This document shows, in pieces, positions 1 through 5,857 of a stretch of 9,259 nucleotides of DNA. Position 1 is the first letter of the stretch. Each line of letters starts with the position of its first letter. The notes under the pieces are model-generated. The model made no database searches. It was given only the letters and a program-made list of their open reading frames with translations, and was not told the DNA's origin. The position numbers and the translations under genes are program-made. The DNA is from JBEKCP01 sp050014815 (lineage in GTDB: Bacteria; Planctomycetota; Planctomycetia; Pirellulales; Thermoguttaceae), in contig JBEKCP010000340.1 in the NCBI GenBank assembly GCA_050014815.1, positions 1 through 9,259 of the forward strand, read 5' to 3'.

Positions 1-416
1 TGTCGCGTGGGGTCCGTTGAGGACGGGCAGATAAACGACGGAACGACCTTTTGCGTCACCGACAAGTTGGTGGTCCCCGCCGCATTCGTGGTGTTGTCGT
101 ACCAGTTCAATGTCGGGTCGTAGCTGCTGAACAGGGTCTTTTGCTCGAGGAACGGCAGCAGGAACACCAGCGCGCCCTCCCGCGGAGCCCCGGTGTTCGG
201 TCGCGCACTGGACGGCAGGTAGCCGAACGTGTCGCTGAAGTTGTGGACGGCCAGGGCAAGCTGCTTCAGGTTGTTCTGGCACTGCGAGCGCCGCCCGGCC
301 TCTCGGGCCTGCTGCACCGCCGGCAGCAGCATCGAGACCAGGGCGCCGATGATCCCGATGACCACGAGCAACTCAACGAGGGTAAAGCCAGTTCGTTTCT
401 TCGCGTGCACGTTCAT
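1..416 (-). CDS. DUF1559 prepilin-like protein (3' end outside window)
   Basis: The minus-strand frame starts at ATG 416-414 and runs off the left edge (138 codons visible). Residues 8-15 read RTGFTLVE, the type IV prepilin cleavage/methylation motif (G10/F11, Glu at mature position 5). A hydrophobic helix follows, then PAVQQAREAGRRSQCQNNLKQL and later a GYLPSS-like segment, the normal N-terminal order of DUF1559 proteins, which are present in many copies in planctomycetes. They are thought to be pseudopilin-like envelope proteins; their function is unknown. AAGGAG lies about 8 bases upstream of the ATG and supports this start. The gene lies 131 bp downstream of the lipoprotein gene on the same strand and may be co-transcribed with it. 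The C-terminal H-X9-DG part of the family cannot be checked here. Confidence 0.93.
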   Translation of the reverse strand, partial: MNVHAKKRTGFTLVELLVVIGIIGALVSMLLPAVQQAREAGRRSQCQNNLKQLALAVHNFSDTFGYLPSSARPNTGAPREGALVFLLPFLEQKTLFSSYDPTLNWYDNTTNAAGTTNLSVTQKVVPSFICPSSTDPTR

Positions 417-490
417 GTGTTCGTCTCCTTGTTCTTGTTGGACTTTGCAGAATTGCGTAACAAAACACTTCGCTTCCAGATTTGCGCGAC

Positions 491-511
491 ACACGCCGGC
501 ACGCGGCGTGT
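491..511 (-). other. Hairpin between lipoprotein and DUF1559 genes
   Basis: ACACGCCG (491-498) and CGGCGTGT (504-511) form a perfect 8-bp stem with a 5-base loop, just after the lipoprotein stop. No T-run follows on the minus strand, so it is not a classical terminator. It could attenuate transcription into the DUF1559 gene or protect mRNA ends. The role is inferred. Confidence 0.35.
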
Positions 512-547
512 TCGGGCCGATCGCTTTGCGAACATTCGGGCCGCCGT

Positions 548-1027
548 TCAGGGCTGCAGGGCCAAGGCCGGCAGCGTGTTGGCGCCTTTGACGACTTGCA
601 CCTTCAGATTCGTGGTCTTCGGGCTGGCGTACTTCGCCGGCAGCACGTTGGGTCCCGGCGACCAGCCGTCGCCCGTCTTTTTGAGCGGATTGTGGACCAC
701 CGTCACGGCATACTCGCCTTCCGGCGCTCCGTCGGCCGGGTCGTAAGTCGACAACTGGAACCGGCCCTCCGCGTCGGTCCGTGCCCAGGGGACGTTTTTC
801 GGTTTCGATTGCCCCTCGGGATAGAACGCGACCATGGCTCCTTCGAGCGGTTTGCCTTCCCAAAGCACCTGGCCCTCGGCGCGATACACCGCAGCGCGAT
901 CGCCGTGCCCCTTGCCACAACCGGCGACCGCCAGCACCATGACGGCCGCCGCCAGCGCCGCCGGCGTCAGGCCACATCGCGGGCCTGCCCATCGCCGCCA
1001 CGGGTGCATGCGGAAGTGGAAATTCAT
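548..1027 (-). CDS. Carboxypeptidase-regulatory-like lipoprotein, 159 aa
   Basis: A basic N-terminus and hydrophobic stretch (about residues 20-36) end in VAGC, a lipobox with the lipidated cysteine at C37, so this is probably a lipoprotein anchored on the outer face of a membrane. Residues 47-110 read like a transthyretin/CarboxypepD_reg-like beta sandwich: EGQVLWEGKPLEGAMVAFYP, then a TDAEGRFQLSTYDPADGAPEGEY segment. The C-terminal LPAKYASPKTTNLKVQV is also typical of these short planctomycete lipoproteins. ATG 1027-1025 was chosen because AAGGAGG lies 8 bases upstream; an open frame extending back to 1228 has no comparable signal. Such proteins are often encoded next to DUF1559 genes, as here. 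No enzymatic activity is expected; function is unknown. Confidence 0.9.
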   Translation of the reverse strand: MNFHFRMHPWRRWAGPRCGLTPAALAAAVMVLAVAGCGKGHGDRAAVYRAEGQVLWEGKPLEGAMVAFYPEGQSKPKNVPWARTDAEGRFQLSTYDPADGAPEGEYAVTVVHNPLKKTGDGWSPGPNVLPAKYASPKTTNLKVQVVKGANTLPALALQP

Positions 1028-1344
1028 CGTCCTCGCCTCCTTGCAGTAAATGTGTTGAAGACCACGCCGAACCACGGTGACGAGGCTATTGCGAAGGCCG
1101 TACCAATGCGCACGCAAAAGCGGAATTTTCGCGCTAACCGTCCAACGGCGACGAGAACCGTCACATTTGCCGGCCGCGCCGTAGCATTTGGCTGAAAAGG
1201 TCTCGTTGCCACGGCGGGTCACGGGCACGATAGTTCCGTGGCAAGCCCTTGTGACGAAGAGCGTAAGAATGGCAACTTCACGTTGCTCGCAGATATCACG
1301 GGCCCGTACATTTCACGGCACGGCTCCGTCAAGTATCGCGGGCG
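1028..1344. other. Intergenic region with one inverted repeat
   Basis: This stretch between the lipoprotein start and the IS66 remnant has no convincing gene on either strand. It should hold the minus-strand promoter of the lipoprotein gene, but I cannot assign -35/-10 boxes with confidence. The one clear structure is TTGCCACGG (1206-1214) facing CCGTGGCAA (1236-1244), a perfect 9-bp inverted repeat with a 21-base spacer. Confidence 0.6.
1206..1244. repeat. Perfect 9-bp inverted repeat
   Basis: TTGCCACGG and CCGTGGCAA are separated by 21 bases, about 100 bp from the end of the IS66 remnant. It could be a stem-loop, a regulator site or part of a dispersed repeat. The sequence alone does not distinguish these. 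Confidence 0.45.
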
Positions 1345-1625
1345 CTAGCTCCCATACTCTTCTGCGCCCTTGCGCGCAGCCCATATCCAGCGCTGCGTGC
1401 GTTCGGTGCGATTATTGTCCATAGGCACATCCGGGTGCTCGACGAAGAGCGTCAGCCCCGCCCAATGTTCGCTCAGGCTCTGCAAAGTTTTGCGGCAGGC
1501 AGGGTGGAGATTCTTGTGGTCCAGTTGTTCGTCGCGATTGGCGGCCATGGCGTCCACCGCCTCCCGCAGGTTCCGGTCGTGCGCGGCAAACGCTCTTCTT
1601 CTCGAAAGGTGCCATTTACGCTCAT
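1345..1625 (-). pseudogene. IS66-family transposase remnant (C-terminal DDE part)
   Basis: The frame reads toward a TAG at 1345-1347 and contains LHPACRKTLQSLSEHW, then GLTLFVEHPDVPMDNNRTER, the diagnostic end of the IS66 DDE transposase domain, where the DNN..ER motif holds the catalytic glutamate. After it, ARKGAEEYGS resembles a degraded form of the usual GRKNYYGSG, and the protein stops immediately; the last helices are missing. Upstream homology fades around position 1615-1625 and the N-terminal zinc-finger and leucine-zipper parts are absent. Full IS66 transposases are near 500 aa, so this is roughly one fifth of one. No accessory genes or intact IS ends are visible. It is a dead relic lying directly upstream of the GNAT-like gene. 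Confidence 0.85.
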
Positions 1626-1665
1626 GCGCAGCATAGGTTGACGCCGGCAAGTAACAAGGGGTAAG

Positions 1666-2532
1666 ATGTTGGGCCATATGTCTGAGCTCGTTATCCAACC
1701 CGTCACGACCCGCCGGCAGCGCAAAGCGTTCCTGGAGTTCCCCTGGCGCCTATACCGGGACGATCCGAACTGGATCCCCCCCTTGCGGGACAACCAGAAG
1801 GAAATGGTCGGCTACCGCCCCCATCCGTTCTACGACCGCAACCGGATCCAGACGTTCCTGGCCTGCCGCCGCGGCAAGGTGTACGGACGGATCGCGGCCA
1901 TCCTGAACTACGGGCACATCGAGCGGTATGACGACCTGCGGGGTTTTTTCGGGTTCTTCGATTGCACCGACGACCAGGAGGCGGCCGACGGATTGTTCGA
2001 CGCCGTCCGCGGCTGGTTCACCGGCCAGGGGATCACCAGGCTCCGCGGCCCGACCAACCCGTCGCTCAATTACGAGGTGGGGCTTTTGATCGACGGGTTC
2101 GATTCGCCGCCGACGTTCATGATGACCTACAACCCGCCCTATTACGCCCGGCTGCTGGAGAGCTACGGGTTCCGCAAGACCCAGGACCTCTACGCCTTCT
2201 CGGGCACCATAGACATGCTGCCGGCGGTCCGCGACAAACTCTGGCCGGTCGCCCAGCAGATCATCGAGCGGCTGAACGTCCGCGTTCGGCCGTTGGACCG
2301 CTCGCACTTCCTGGAAGACGTCAAGACGTTCCTCGCGATCTACAACCGCGCTTTGACGAACACCTGGGGTTTCGTGCCGATGTCGGACCGCGAGATGGAG
2401 CACATCGCCGGGGGACTCCAGCACTTGATCGTGCCGGAGATGGCCGTCGCGGTCGAGGTCGACGGTCGGGTGGCCGGGTCTCGACCAACGTCCTGCCGGA
2501 GTACCAGTTGCAGGGGCTGGGATTGGTGCTGA
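1666..2532 (+). pseudogene. GNAT-like protein, copy 1, frameshifted by internal deletion
   Basis: This resembles a large GNAT-fold family, about 380 aa, that I associate with planctomycetes. Visible family segments are PWRLYRDDPNWIPPL (26-40), HPFY (53-56), FFGFFDC (94-100), PSLNYEVGLLIDGFDSPP (132-149) and TNTWGFVPMSDREMEH (231-246). Homology stops after DGRVAG (266-271); 17 unrelated residues follow and then TGA. The correct continuation (VSTNVLPEYQ, then QLQGLG) lies in the third-position frame directly after the junction near 2478. Compared with copy 2, about 43 codons are missing, a deletion of 3n+1 bases. The acetyl-CoA signature QLQGLG (2505-2522) is therefore out of frame and the product is probably inactive. 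ATG 1666 has AAGGGG 4 bases upstream; ATG 1678 (MSEL) is the alternative. An assembly or sequencing error cannot be excluded. Confidence 0.82.
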
Positions 2533-3860
2533 TGTGCGGCGTCGCCCCCAAGGTCATCGAGTGGGGCATGGAGGAGGCGGAGTTCTCCTGGGTCCTCGAG
2601 TCGAACTCCTTCTCCCGGGGCCGCCGCGAGAAGGGCGGGGCCAAACTCACACAGACCTACCGGATCTACGACCTCGACCAGGCGCCCGCGCGCGGCGCGG
2701 CGCGGGAAGGCCGCGGATATACATCCGCGGCTAGACTGGAGATCCGGCCCGTCGAGTCCCGCCGCGACCTGGACCGGTTCCTCGAAGTCCCCGAGCACAT
2801 CTACGCCGACGATCCGCAATGGGTGCAGCCGCTCCTGTTGGACCAGAAGGAGTTTCTCGACCGCCGCAAGCACCCGTTCTACCTCCATGGCGACGCAGCC
2901 CAATTCATCGCCTTGCGGGGCGGCGAGCCGCGGGGCAGGATCCTCGTCAGCGACGACCCGCGGTTCAACGAGTTGCACGCAACCAACGTCGGCTGCTTCG
3001 GTATGTTCGAGTCGGACGACGACCCGGAGATGGCCGCCGGGCTCATCGAGGCGGCCTCCGGATGGCTGCGGGCCCGCGGCCGCTCGGCCATCCAGGGCCC
3101 GATCGACTACTCGCTCAACTACCCCTGCGGACTCCTGGTGGAAGGCTTCCACACGCCCCCGCGGATCATGGGGAACCACAACCGGCCCTACTATGCGGCC
3201 TTGCTGGAGGGCTGCGGCCTGGCAAAAGCCAAAGACCTGTATAGCTGGTGGTTCACCGACCCTCACGACATGGTCGACCGGTGGCGTCCGCGGGCCCAAC
3301 GGATCGAGCGGCGGGGGAAGATCGTCGTCCGGCCGTTCCGCAAGAGCGACTTCGCGGCCGAAGTCCGCCGCTGCACGGAGGTCTACAACCAGTCGATGGA
3401 GCGCAACTGGGGCTTCGTCGGCCTGACCGACGCCGAGTTCCATTACATGGCCAACCGCATGGCCCAGTTGGCCGACCCCAACCTGGTCTTCCTGGCGGAG
3501 GTCGCAGGCGCGCCGGTGGGGTTTTCCATCACCCTGCCCGACATCAACGAGGCGATCCGCCCGCTGGCCGGGCGGCTCTTCCGCCACGGCGTCCCCCTGA
3601 ACCTTTTCCGCTTCCTCTGGCGGAAGCGACACATCAAGACCGCGCGGATGGTCGTGCTGAACGTCATCGAGAAGTACCGCAGGCGCGGCATTGCCGAAAT
3701 GCTGATCCTCAAGACGCTCGACTACGGCAAGAACAACGTCGGCTTCACCTGCGCCGAACTCGGCTGGACGCTGGAGGACAACGATCTGGTGAACCGCACG
3801 ATCCAGGCCGTAGGGGGCAAGCGGTACAAGGTCTACAGGATATATCAGAAGGAGCTATAA
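2532..3860 (+). CDS. C-terminal piece of GNAT copy 1 fused to complete GNAT copy 2
   Basis: The frame entered after the deletion near 2478 stays open to TAA 3858-3860. I start it at ATG 2532-2534, the first ATG after the junction; it overlaps the copy-1 TGA as TGATG and could allow translational reinitiation (442 aa), though this is unproven. Residues 1-48 are the end of copy 1 (WGMEEAEFSWVLESN, TYRIYD). Residues 49-68 are a linker encoded partly by a perfect hairpin. Residues 69-442 are a full second domain: IYADDPQWVQPLL, HPFYLHGDAAQFIALR, DYSLNYPCGLLVEGF, NRPYYAALLEG, MERNWGFVGLTD and the acetyl-CoA motif RRRGIA (383-388). Copy 2 has no ATG, GTG or TTG start of its own near LEIRP (2736, CTG), so its expression depends on upstream translation. 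The substrate is unknown. Confidence 0.8.
   Translation: MCGVAPKVIEWGMEEAEFSWVLESNSFSRGRREKGGAKLTQTYRIYDLDQAPARGAAREGRGYTSAARLEIRPVESRRDLDRFLEVPEHIYADDPQWVQPLLLDQKEFLDRRKHPFYLHGDAAQFIALRGGEPRGRILVSDDPRFNELHATNVGCFGMFESDDDPEMAAGLIEAASGWLRARGRSAIQGPIDYSLNYPCGLLVEGFHTPPRIMGNHNRPYYAALLEGCGLAKAKDLYSWWFTDPHDMVDRWRPRAQRIERRGKIVVRPFRKSDFAAEVRRCTEVYNQSMERNWGFVGLTDAEFHYMANRMAQLADPNLVFLAEVAGAPVGFSITLPDINEAIRPLAGRLFRHGVPLNLFRFLWRKRHIKTARMVVLNVIEKYRRRGIAEMLILKTLDYGKNNVGFTCAELGWTLEDNDLVNRTIQAVGGKRYKVYRIYQKEL
2710..2731. repeat. Perfect palindrome inside the GNAT linker
   Basis: GCCGCGGAT (2710-2718) and ATCCGCGGC (2723-2731) form a perfect 9-bp stem with loop ATAC. It falls exactly between the two GNAT domains, in the low-complexity linker, where an intergenic hairpin would sit if the two domains had once been separate genes. 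Confidence 0.75.
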
Positions 3861-3957
3861 GTTCTGCTTATGGCTTGTTTTTCGCGGGTCTGGGGCGATG
3901 ACCCACACCCCTGTTTCTTGTACATTTGGAAGGTCGTGCATCAATTGTGGTCGCCCG

Positions 3958-3976
3958 TTGCACAGCAGTTGTGCAA
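3958..3976 (+). promoter_or_regulatory. NtrC-type enhancer site
   Basis: TTGCACA-GCAGT-TGTGCAA is a perfect 7-bp dyad. Its core TGCAC-N7-GTGCA matches the NtrC consensus known from enteric glnA. The dyad centre (3967) lies about 139 bp upstream of the start site predicted from the -24/-12 promoter at 4080-4095, within the range of enteric glnA enhancers. I find only a poor second candidate (TGCATCAATTG near 3938). Which regulator binds is inferred. Confidence 0.6.
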
Positions 3977-4079
3977 GTCTAAACTGACGTGCCAAATATG
4001 TCGTAAATCGGGGAGACGACGTAAGTCGTTGTAAAAAAACGCTTTAATAGGGCAATGGCCCGGGGTGAGGCCGGATGGG

Positions 4080-4095
4080 TGGCACTGGCTTTGCA
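4080..4095 (+). promoter_or_regulatory. Sigma-54-type -24/-12 promoter for glnA
   Basis: TGGCAC-N5-TTGCA matches the sigma-54 (RpoN) consensus, with the invariant GG (4081-4082) and GC (4093-4094) at the correct 12-base spacing. Transcription would begin near 4106, giving a leader of about 146 bases. A caution: GGGTGGCACTGGCTTTGC also resembles one arm of an intergenic palindrome I associate with planctomycetes, so the match could be coincidental. Confidence 0.6.
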
Positions 4096-4167
4096 TCCAG
4101 CCCGTCCCCGTGCCAAGGGACCAGCAGGGTGTCAGGAACCTTGTTTGTTCTCTATTCATTTACCGCT

Positions 4168-4232
4168 GTCGGGCCGGCGCGAGCCGGCGCCGACCCACCG
4201 GCGACGCGAGAGGCCCCTGACGCCTCCGTCGC
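4168..4232 (+). promoter_or_regulatory. Two hairpins in the glnA leader
   Basis: Hairpin 1: GTCGG plus GCCGGC (4168-4178), loop GCGA (a GNRA tetraloop), then GCCGGC, a bulged G (4189) and CCGAC (to 4194), 11 pairs in all. Hairpin 2: GCGAC (4201-4205) with GTCGC (4228-4232) and, inside, GAGGC (4210-4214) with GCCTC (4222-4226). The second ends 4 bases before the ribosome-binding site. They could affect translation or mRNA stability; I recognise no known riboswitch core. Confidence 0.45.
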
Positions 4233-4251
4233 ATAGAAAGGACATCCTATT

Positions 4252-5664
4252 GTGACTCCGAAAGAGGTACTGGCGTTGTGCCGGGAGAAGAATGTCAAGG
4301 CCGTGGACTTGCGGTTCATGGACTTCCCCGGACTGTGGCAGCATTTCACCATTCCGGTGGACAAGCTCGAGGAGGACGTGTTCGAGGACGGGGTGGGCTT
4401 TGACGGCTCCAGCATCCGCGGCTGGCAGGCGATCAACGAGAGCGACATGCTGGTGGTCCCGCAGCCCGAGACCGCCGCGATGGACCCCTTCTGCGATCTC
4501 CCAACGCTGTCGATGATCTGCAATATTCTCGATCCGGTCACCCGCGAGGACTACAGCCGCGACCCGCGGAACGTCGCCCGCAAGGCGGCCAACTACCTGA
4601 AGAGCACGGGCATCGGCGACACGGCCTACATGGGCCCCGAGCTGGAGTTCTTCATTTTCGACGACATCCGCTACGACCAGACGAGCAACAGCGGGTTCTA
4701 CTTCATCGACAGCATCGAGGGGCAATGGAACCGGGGCCGCGACGAGAAGCCGAACCTCGGCTCGAAGCTCCGCTACAAGGAGGGCTATTTCCCCGTCCCG
4801 CCGGCCGACCAGTTGATGAACATCCGCAACGAGATGATGCAGACGCTCATCGACGCCGGCATTTCCATCGAGGCCCAGCACCACGAGGTGGGCACGGCCG
4901 GCCAGGCGGAAATCGACATGAAGTTCGATAACCTGGTCGCCATGGCCGACAAGGTCATGATGTACAAGTACATCCTGAAGAACGTGGCCAAGAAGTACAA
5001 CAAGACGGTCACGTTCATGCCCAAGCCGCTCTTCGGCGACAACGGCTCCGGCATGCACACGCACGCCTCGATCTGGAAGGGCGGCGAGCCGCTGTTCGCC
5101 GGCAACGGGTACGCGGGGCTGAGCGACATGGCCCTCTACGCGGCCGGCGGACTCATCAAGCACGCCGCCTCGATCCTGGCCTTTAGCTGCCCGACGACCA
5201 ACAGTTACAAGCGGCTGGTCCCCGGCTTCGAGGCCCCCGTGAACCTGGCCTACTCGCAGCGGAACCGCTCGGCGGCCATCCGCATCCCCATGTACAGCGC
5301 CAGCCCGAAGGCCAAGCGCCTGGAGTTCCGGTGCCCCGACCCGAGCTGCAACCCCTACCTCTCGTTCTCGGCGATCCTCATGGCGATGATCGACGGGATC
5401 CAGAACAAGATCGATCCGGGCGAGCCGCTGGACAAGGACATCTACGACCTGTCGCCGGAGGAAGCGGCGAGCGTGCCGCAGGCGCCCGGCTCGCTCGAGG
5501 AGTCGCTGGCCGCCCTGGCCGCCGATCACGACTACCTGCTCCGCGGCGACGTGTTCACCGCGGACGTCGTCGAGACCTGGATCAAGTACAAGAAGACGAA
5601 CGAAGTGCAGGCGATGCAGCTCCGGCCGCATCCCTACGAGTTCTGCCTGTACTACGACATCTAG
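4252..5664 (+). CDS. glnA: Glutamine synthetase, type I (GlnA), 470 aa
   Basis: Catalyses ATP-dependent synthesis of glutamine from glutamate and ammonium in the cytoplasm, normally as a dodecamer. Length and order fit GSI: an N-terminal beta-grasp domain with FDGSSIRGW (50-58, active-site D51), metal ligands in GPELEFF (E130, E132), E212 in HHEVGTAGQAEID with E220, the ATP/Glu motif GSGMHTHASIW (265-275, H271), the flap E327 in RLVPGFEAP, NRSAAIRIP (338-346) and RLEFRCPD (356-363). IYDLSPEE (397-404) keeps the tyrosine (Y398) adenylylated by GlnE in proteobacterial enzymes, pointing to the adenylylated GSI-beta type. The protein ends with the expected PHPYEFCLYYDI. The start is GTG 4252 with AAAGGA 9 bases upstream. 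The upstream dyad and -24/-12 promoter suggest nitrogen control; a terminator follows downstream. Confidence 0.98.
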   Translation: MTPKEVLALCREKNVKAVDLRFMDFPGLWQHFTIPVDKLEEDVFEDGVGFDGSSIRGWQAINESDMLVVPQPETAAMDPFCDLPTLSMICNILDPVTREDYSRDPRNVARKAANYLKSTGIGDTAYMGPELEFFIFDDIRYDQTSNSGFYFIDSIEGQWNRGRDEKPNLGSKLRYKEGYFPVPPADQLMNIRNEMMQTLIDAGISIEAQHHEVGTAGQAEIDMKFDNLVAMADKVMMYKYILKNVAKKYNKTVTFMPKPLFGDNGSGMHTHASIWKGGEPLFAGNGYAGLSDMALYAAGGLIKHAASILAFSCPTTNSYKRLVPGFEAPVNLAYSQRNRSAAIRIPMYSASPKAKRLEFRCPDPSCNPYLSFSAILMAMIDGIQNKIDPGEPLDKDIYDLSPEEAASVPQAPGSLEESLAALAADHDYLLRGDVFTADVVETWIKYKKTNEVQAMQLRPHPYEFCLYYDI

Positions 5665-5673
5665 GCCCCCGTC

Positions 5674-5706
5674 CCCTCTCCCGCCGGGAGAGGGTTAGGG
5701 TGAGGG
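5674..5706. repeat. CCCTCTCCC/GGGAGAGGG palindrome after glnA
   Basis: CCCTCTCCC (5674-5682), spacer GCC, then GGGAGAGGG (5686-5694) form a perfect 9-bp stem 9 bases after the glnA stop, followed by TTAGGGTGAGGG. This arrangement is a common dispersed intergenic repeat in high-GC genomes. It may stabilise the 3' end of glnA mRNA; with no T-run it is not a good intrinsic terminator. Confidence 0.6.
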
Positions 5707-5734
5707 CTGTTAGATGTGGGGTGGGACGACGGGC

Positions 5735-5751
5735 ACCATGCGACGCATGGT
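5735..5751. repeat. Perfect palindrome ACCATGCG-A-CGCATGGT
   Basis: A 17-base perfect palindrome with a single central base lies between glnA and the convergent DUF4139 gene. It may be a fragment of a dispersed repeat or a regulator site. No function can be assigned. Confidence 0.45.
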
Positions 5752-5787
5752 CGGCGAGCCCTGTCCTACGATTTCGTTGCTTGGCAC

Positions 5788-5844
5788 GGTCCCGGCCCGG
5801 AGGGAAGCCCCCGGCGGCTCTTCCTCCGGGCCGGACCTTTTCTT
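5788..5844 (+). terminator. Rho-independent terminator of glnA
   Basis: CCGGCCCGGAGG (5792-5803) pairs perfectly over 12 bp with CCTCCGGGCCGG (5823-5834). The stem continues with GGT/ACC after one bulge, and an inner AGCC/GGCT closes the loop. TTTTCTT (5838-5844) follows directly on the plus strand. It ends 13 bases before the stop of the convergent gene, so the hairpin may also limit transcription coming from the minus strand, where no T-run is present. Confidence 0.75.
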
Positions 5845-5857
5845 CCCATCTTCCTGT

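Larger units (their letters stand above)
3861..4251 (+). promoter_or_regulatory. glnA upstream regulatory region
   Basis: This 391-bp gap has no credible gene. In order, it holds an NtrC-type dyad (3958-3976), a small hairpin (4016-4029), a sigma-54-type promoter (4080-4095), two leader hairpins (4168-4194 and 4201-4232) and the ribosome-binding site AAAGGA (4237-4242). I see no clear terminator for the GNAT gene in its first 95 bases. Confidence 0.6.

Noticed and set aside
1962..2477. The open frame of the second GNAT ORF extends upstream to 1962
   Set aside because: This upstream part translates to Arg/Gly-rich peptide in the wrong frame of copy 1; the true homology in this frame starts only after the deletion junction near 2478.
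2340..3632. 430-codon open frame on the minus strand
   Set aside because: It is antisense to the GNAT-like genes, has the composition expected of a high-GC codon shadow, and has no recognisable motif.
3932..3952. Second NtrC-type site next to the clear dyad
   Set aside because: Only the TGCA half matches; the other half-site is absent.
4156..5631. 491-codon open frame on the minus strand
   Set aside because: It is fully antisense to glnA, whose protein is unmistakable; the peptide is low-complexity Arg/Val/Leu/Asp.
5780..5795. TTGGCACG sequence resembling a sigma-54 -24 box
   Set aside because: The -12 half is CGGC instead of TTGC, and the site is partly within the glnA terminator stem with no plus-strand gene downstream.
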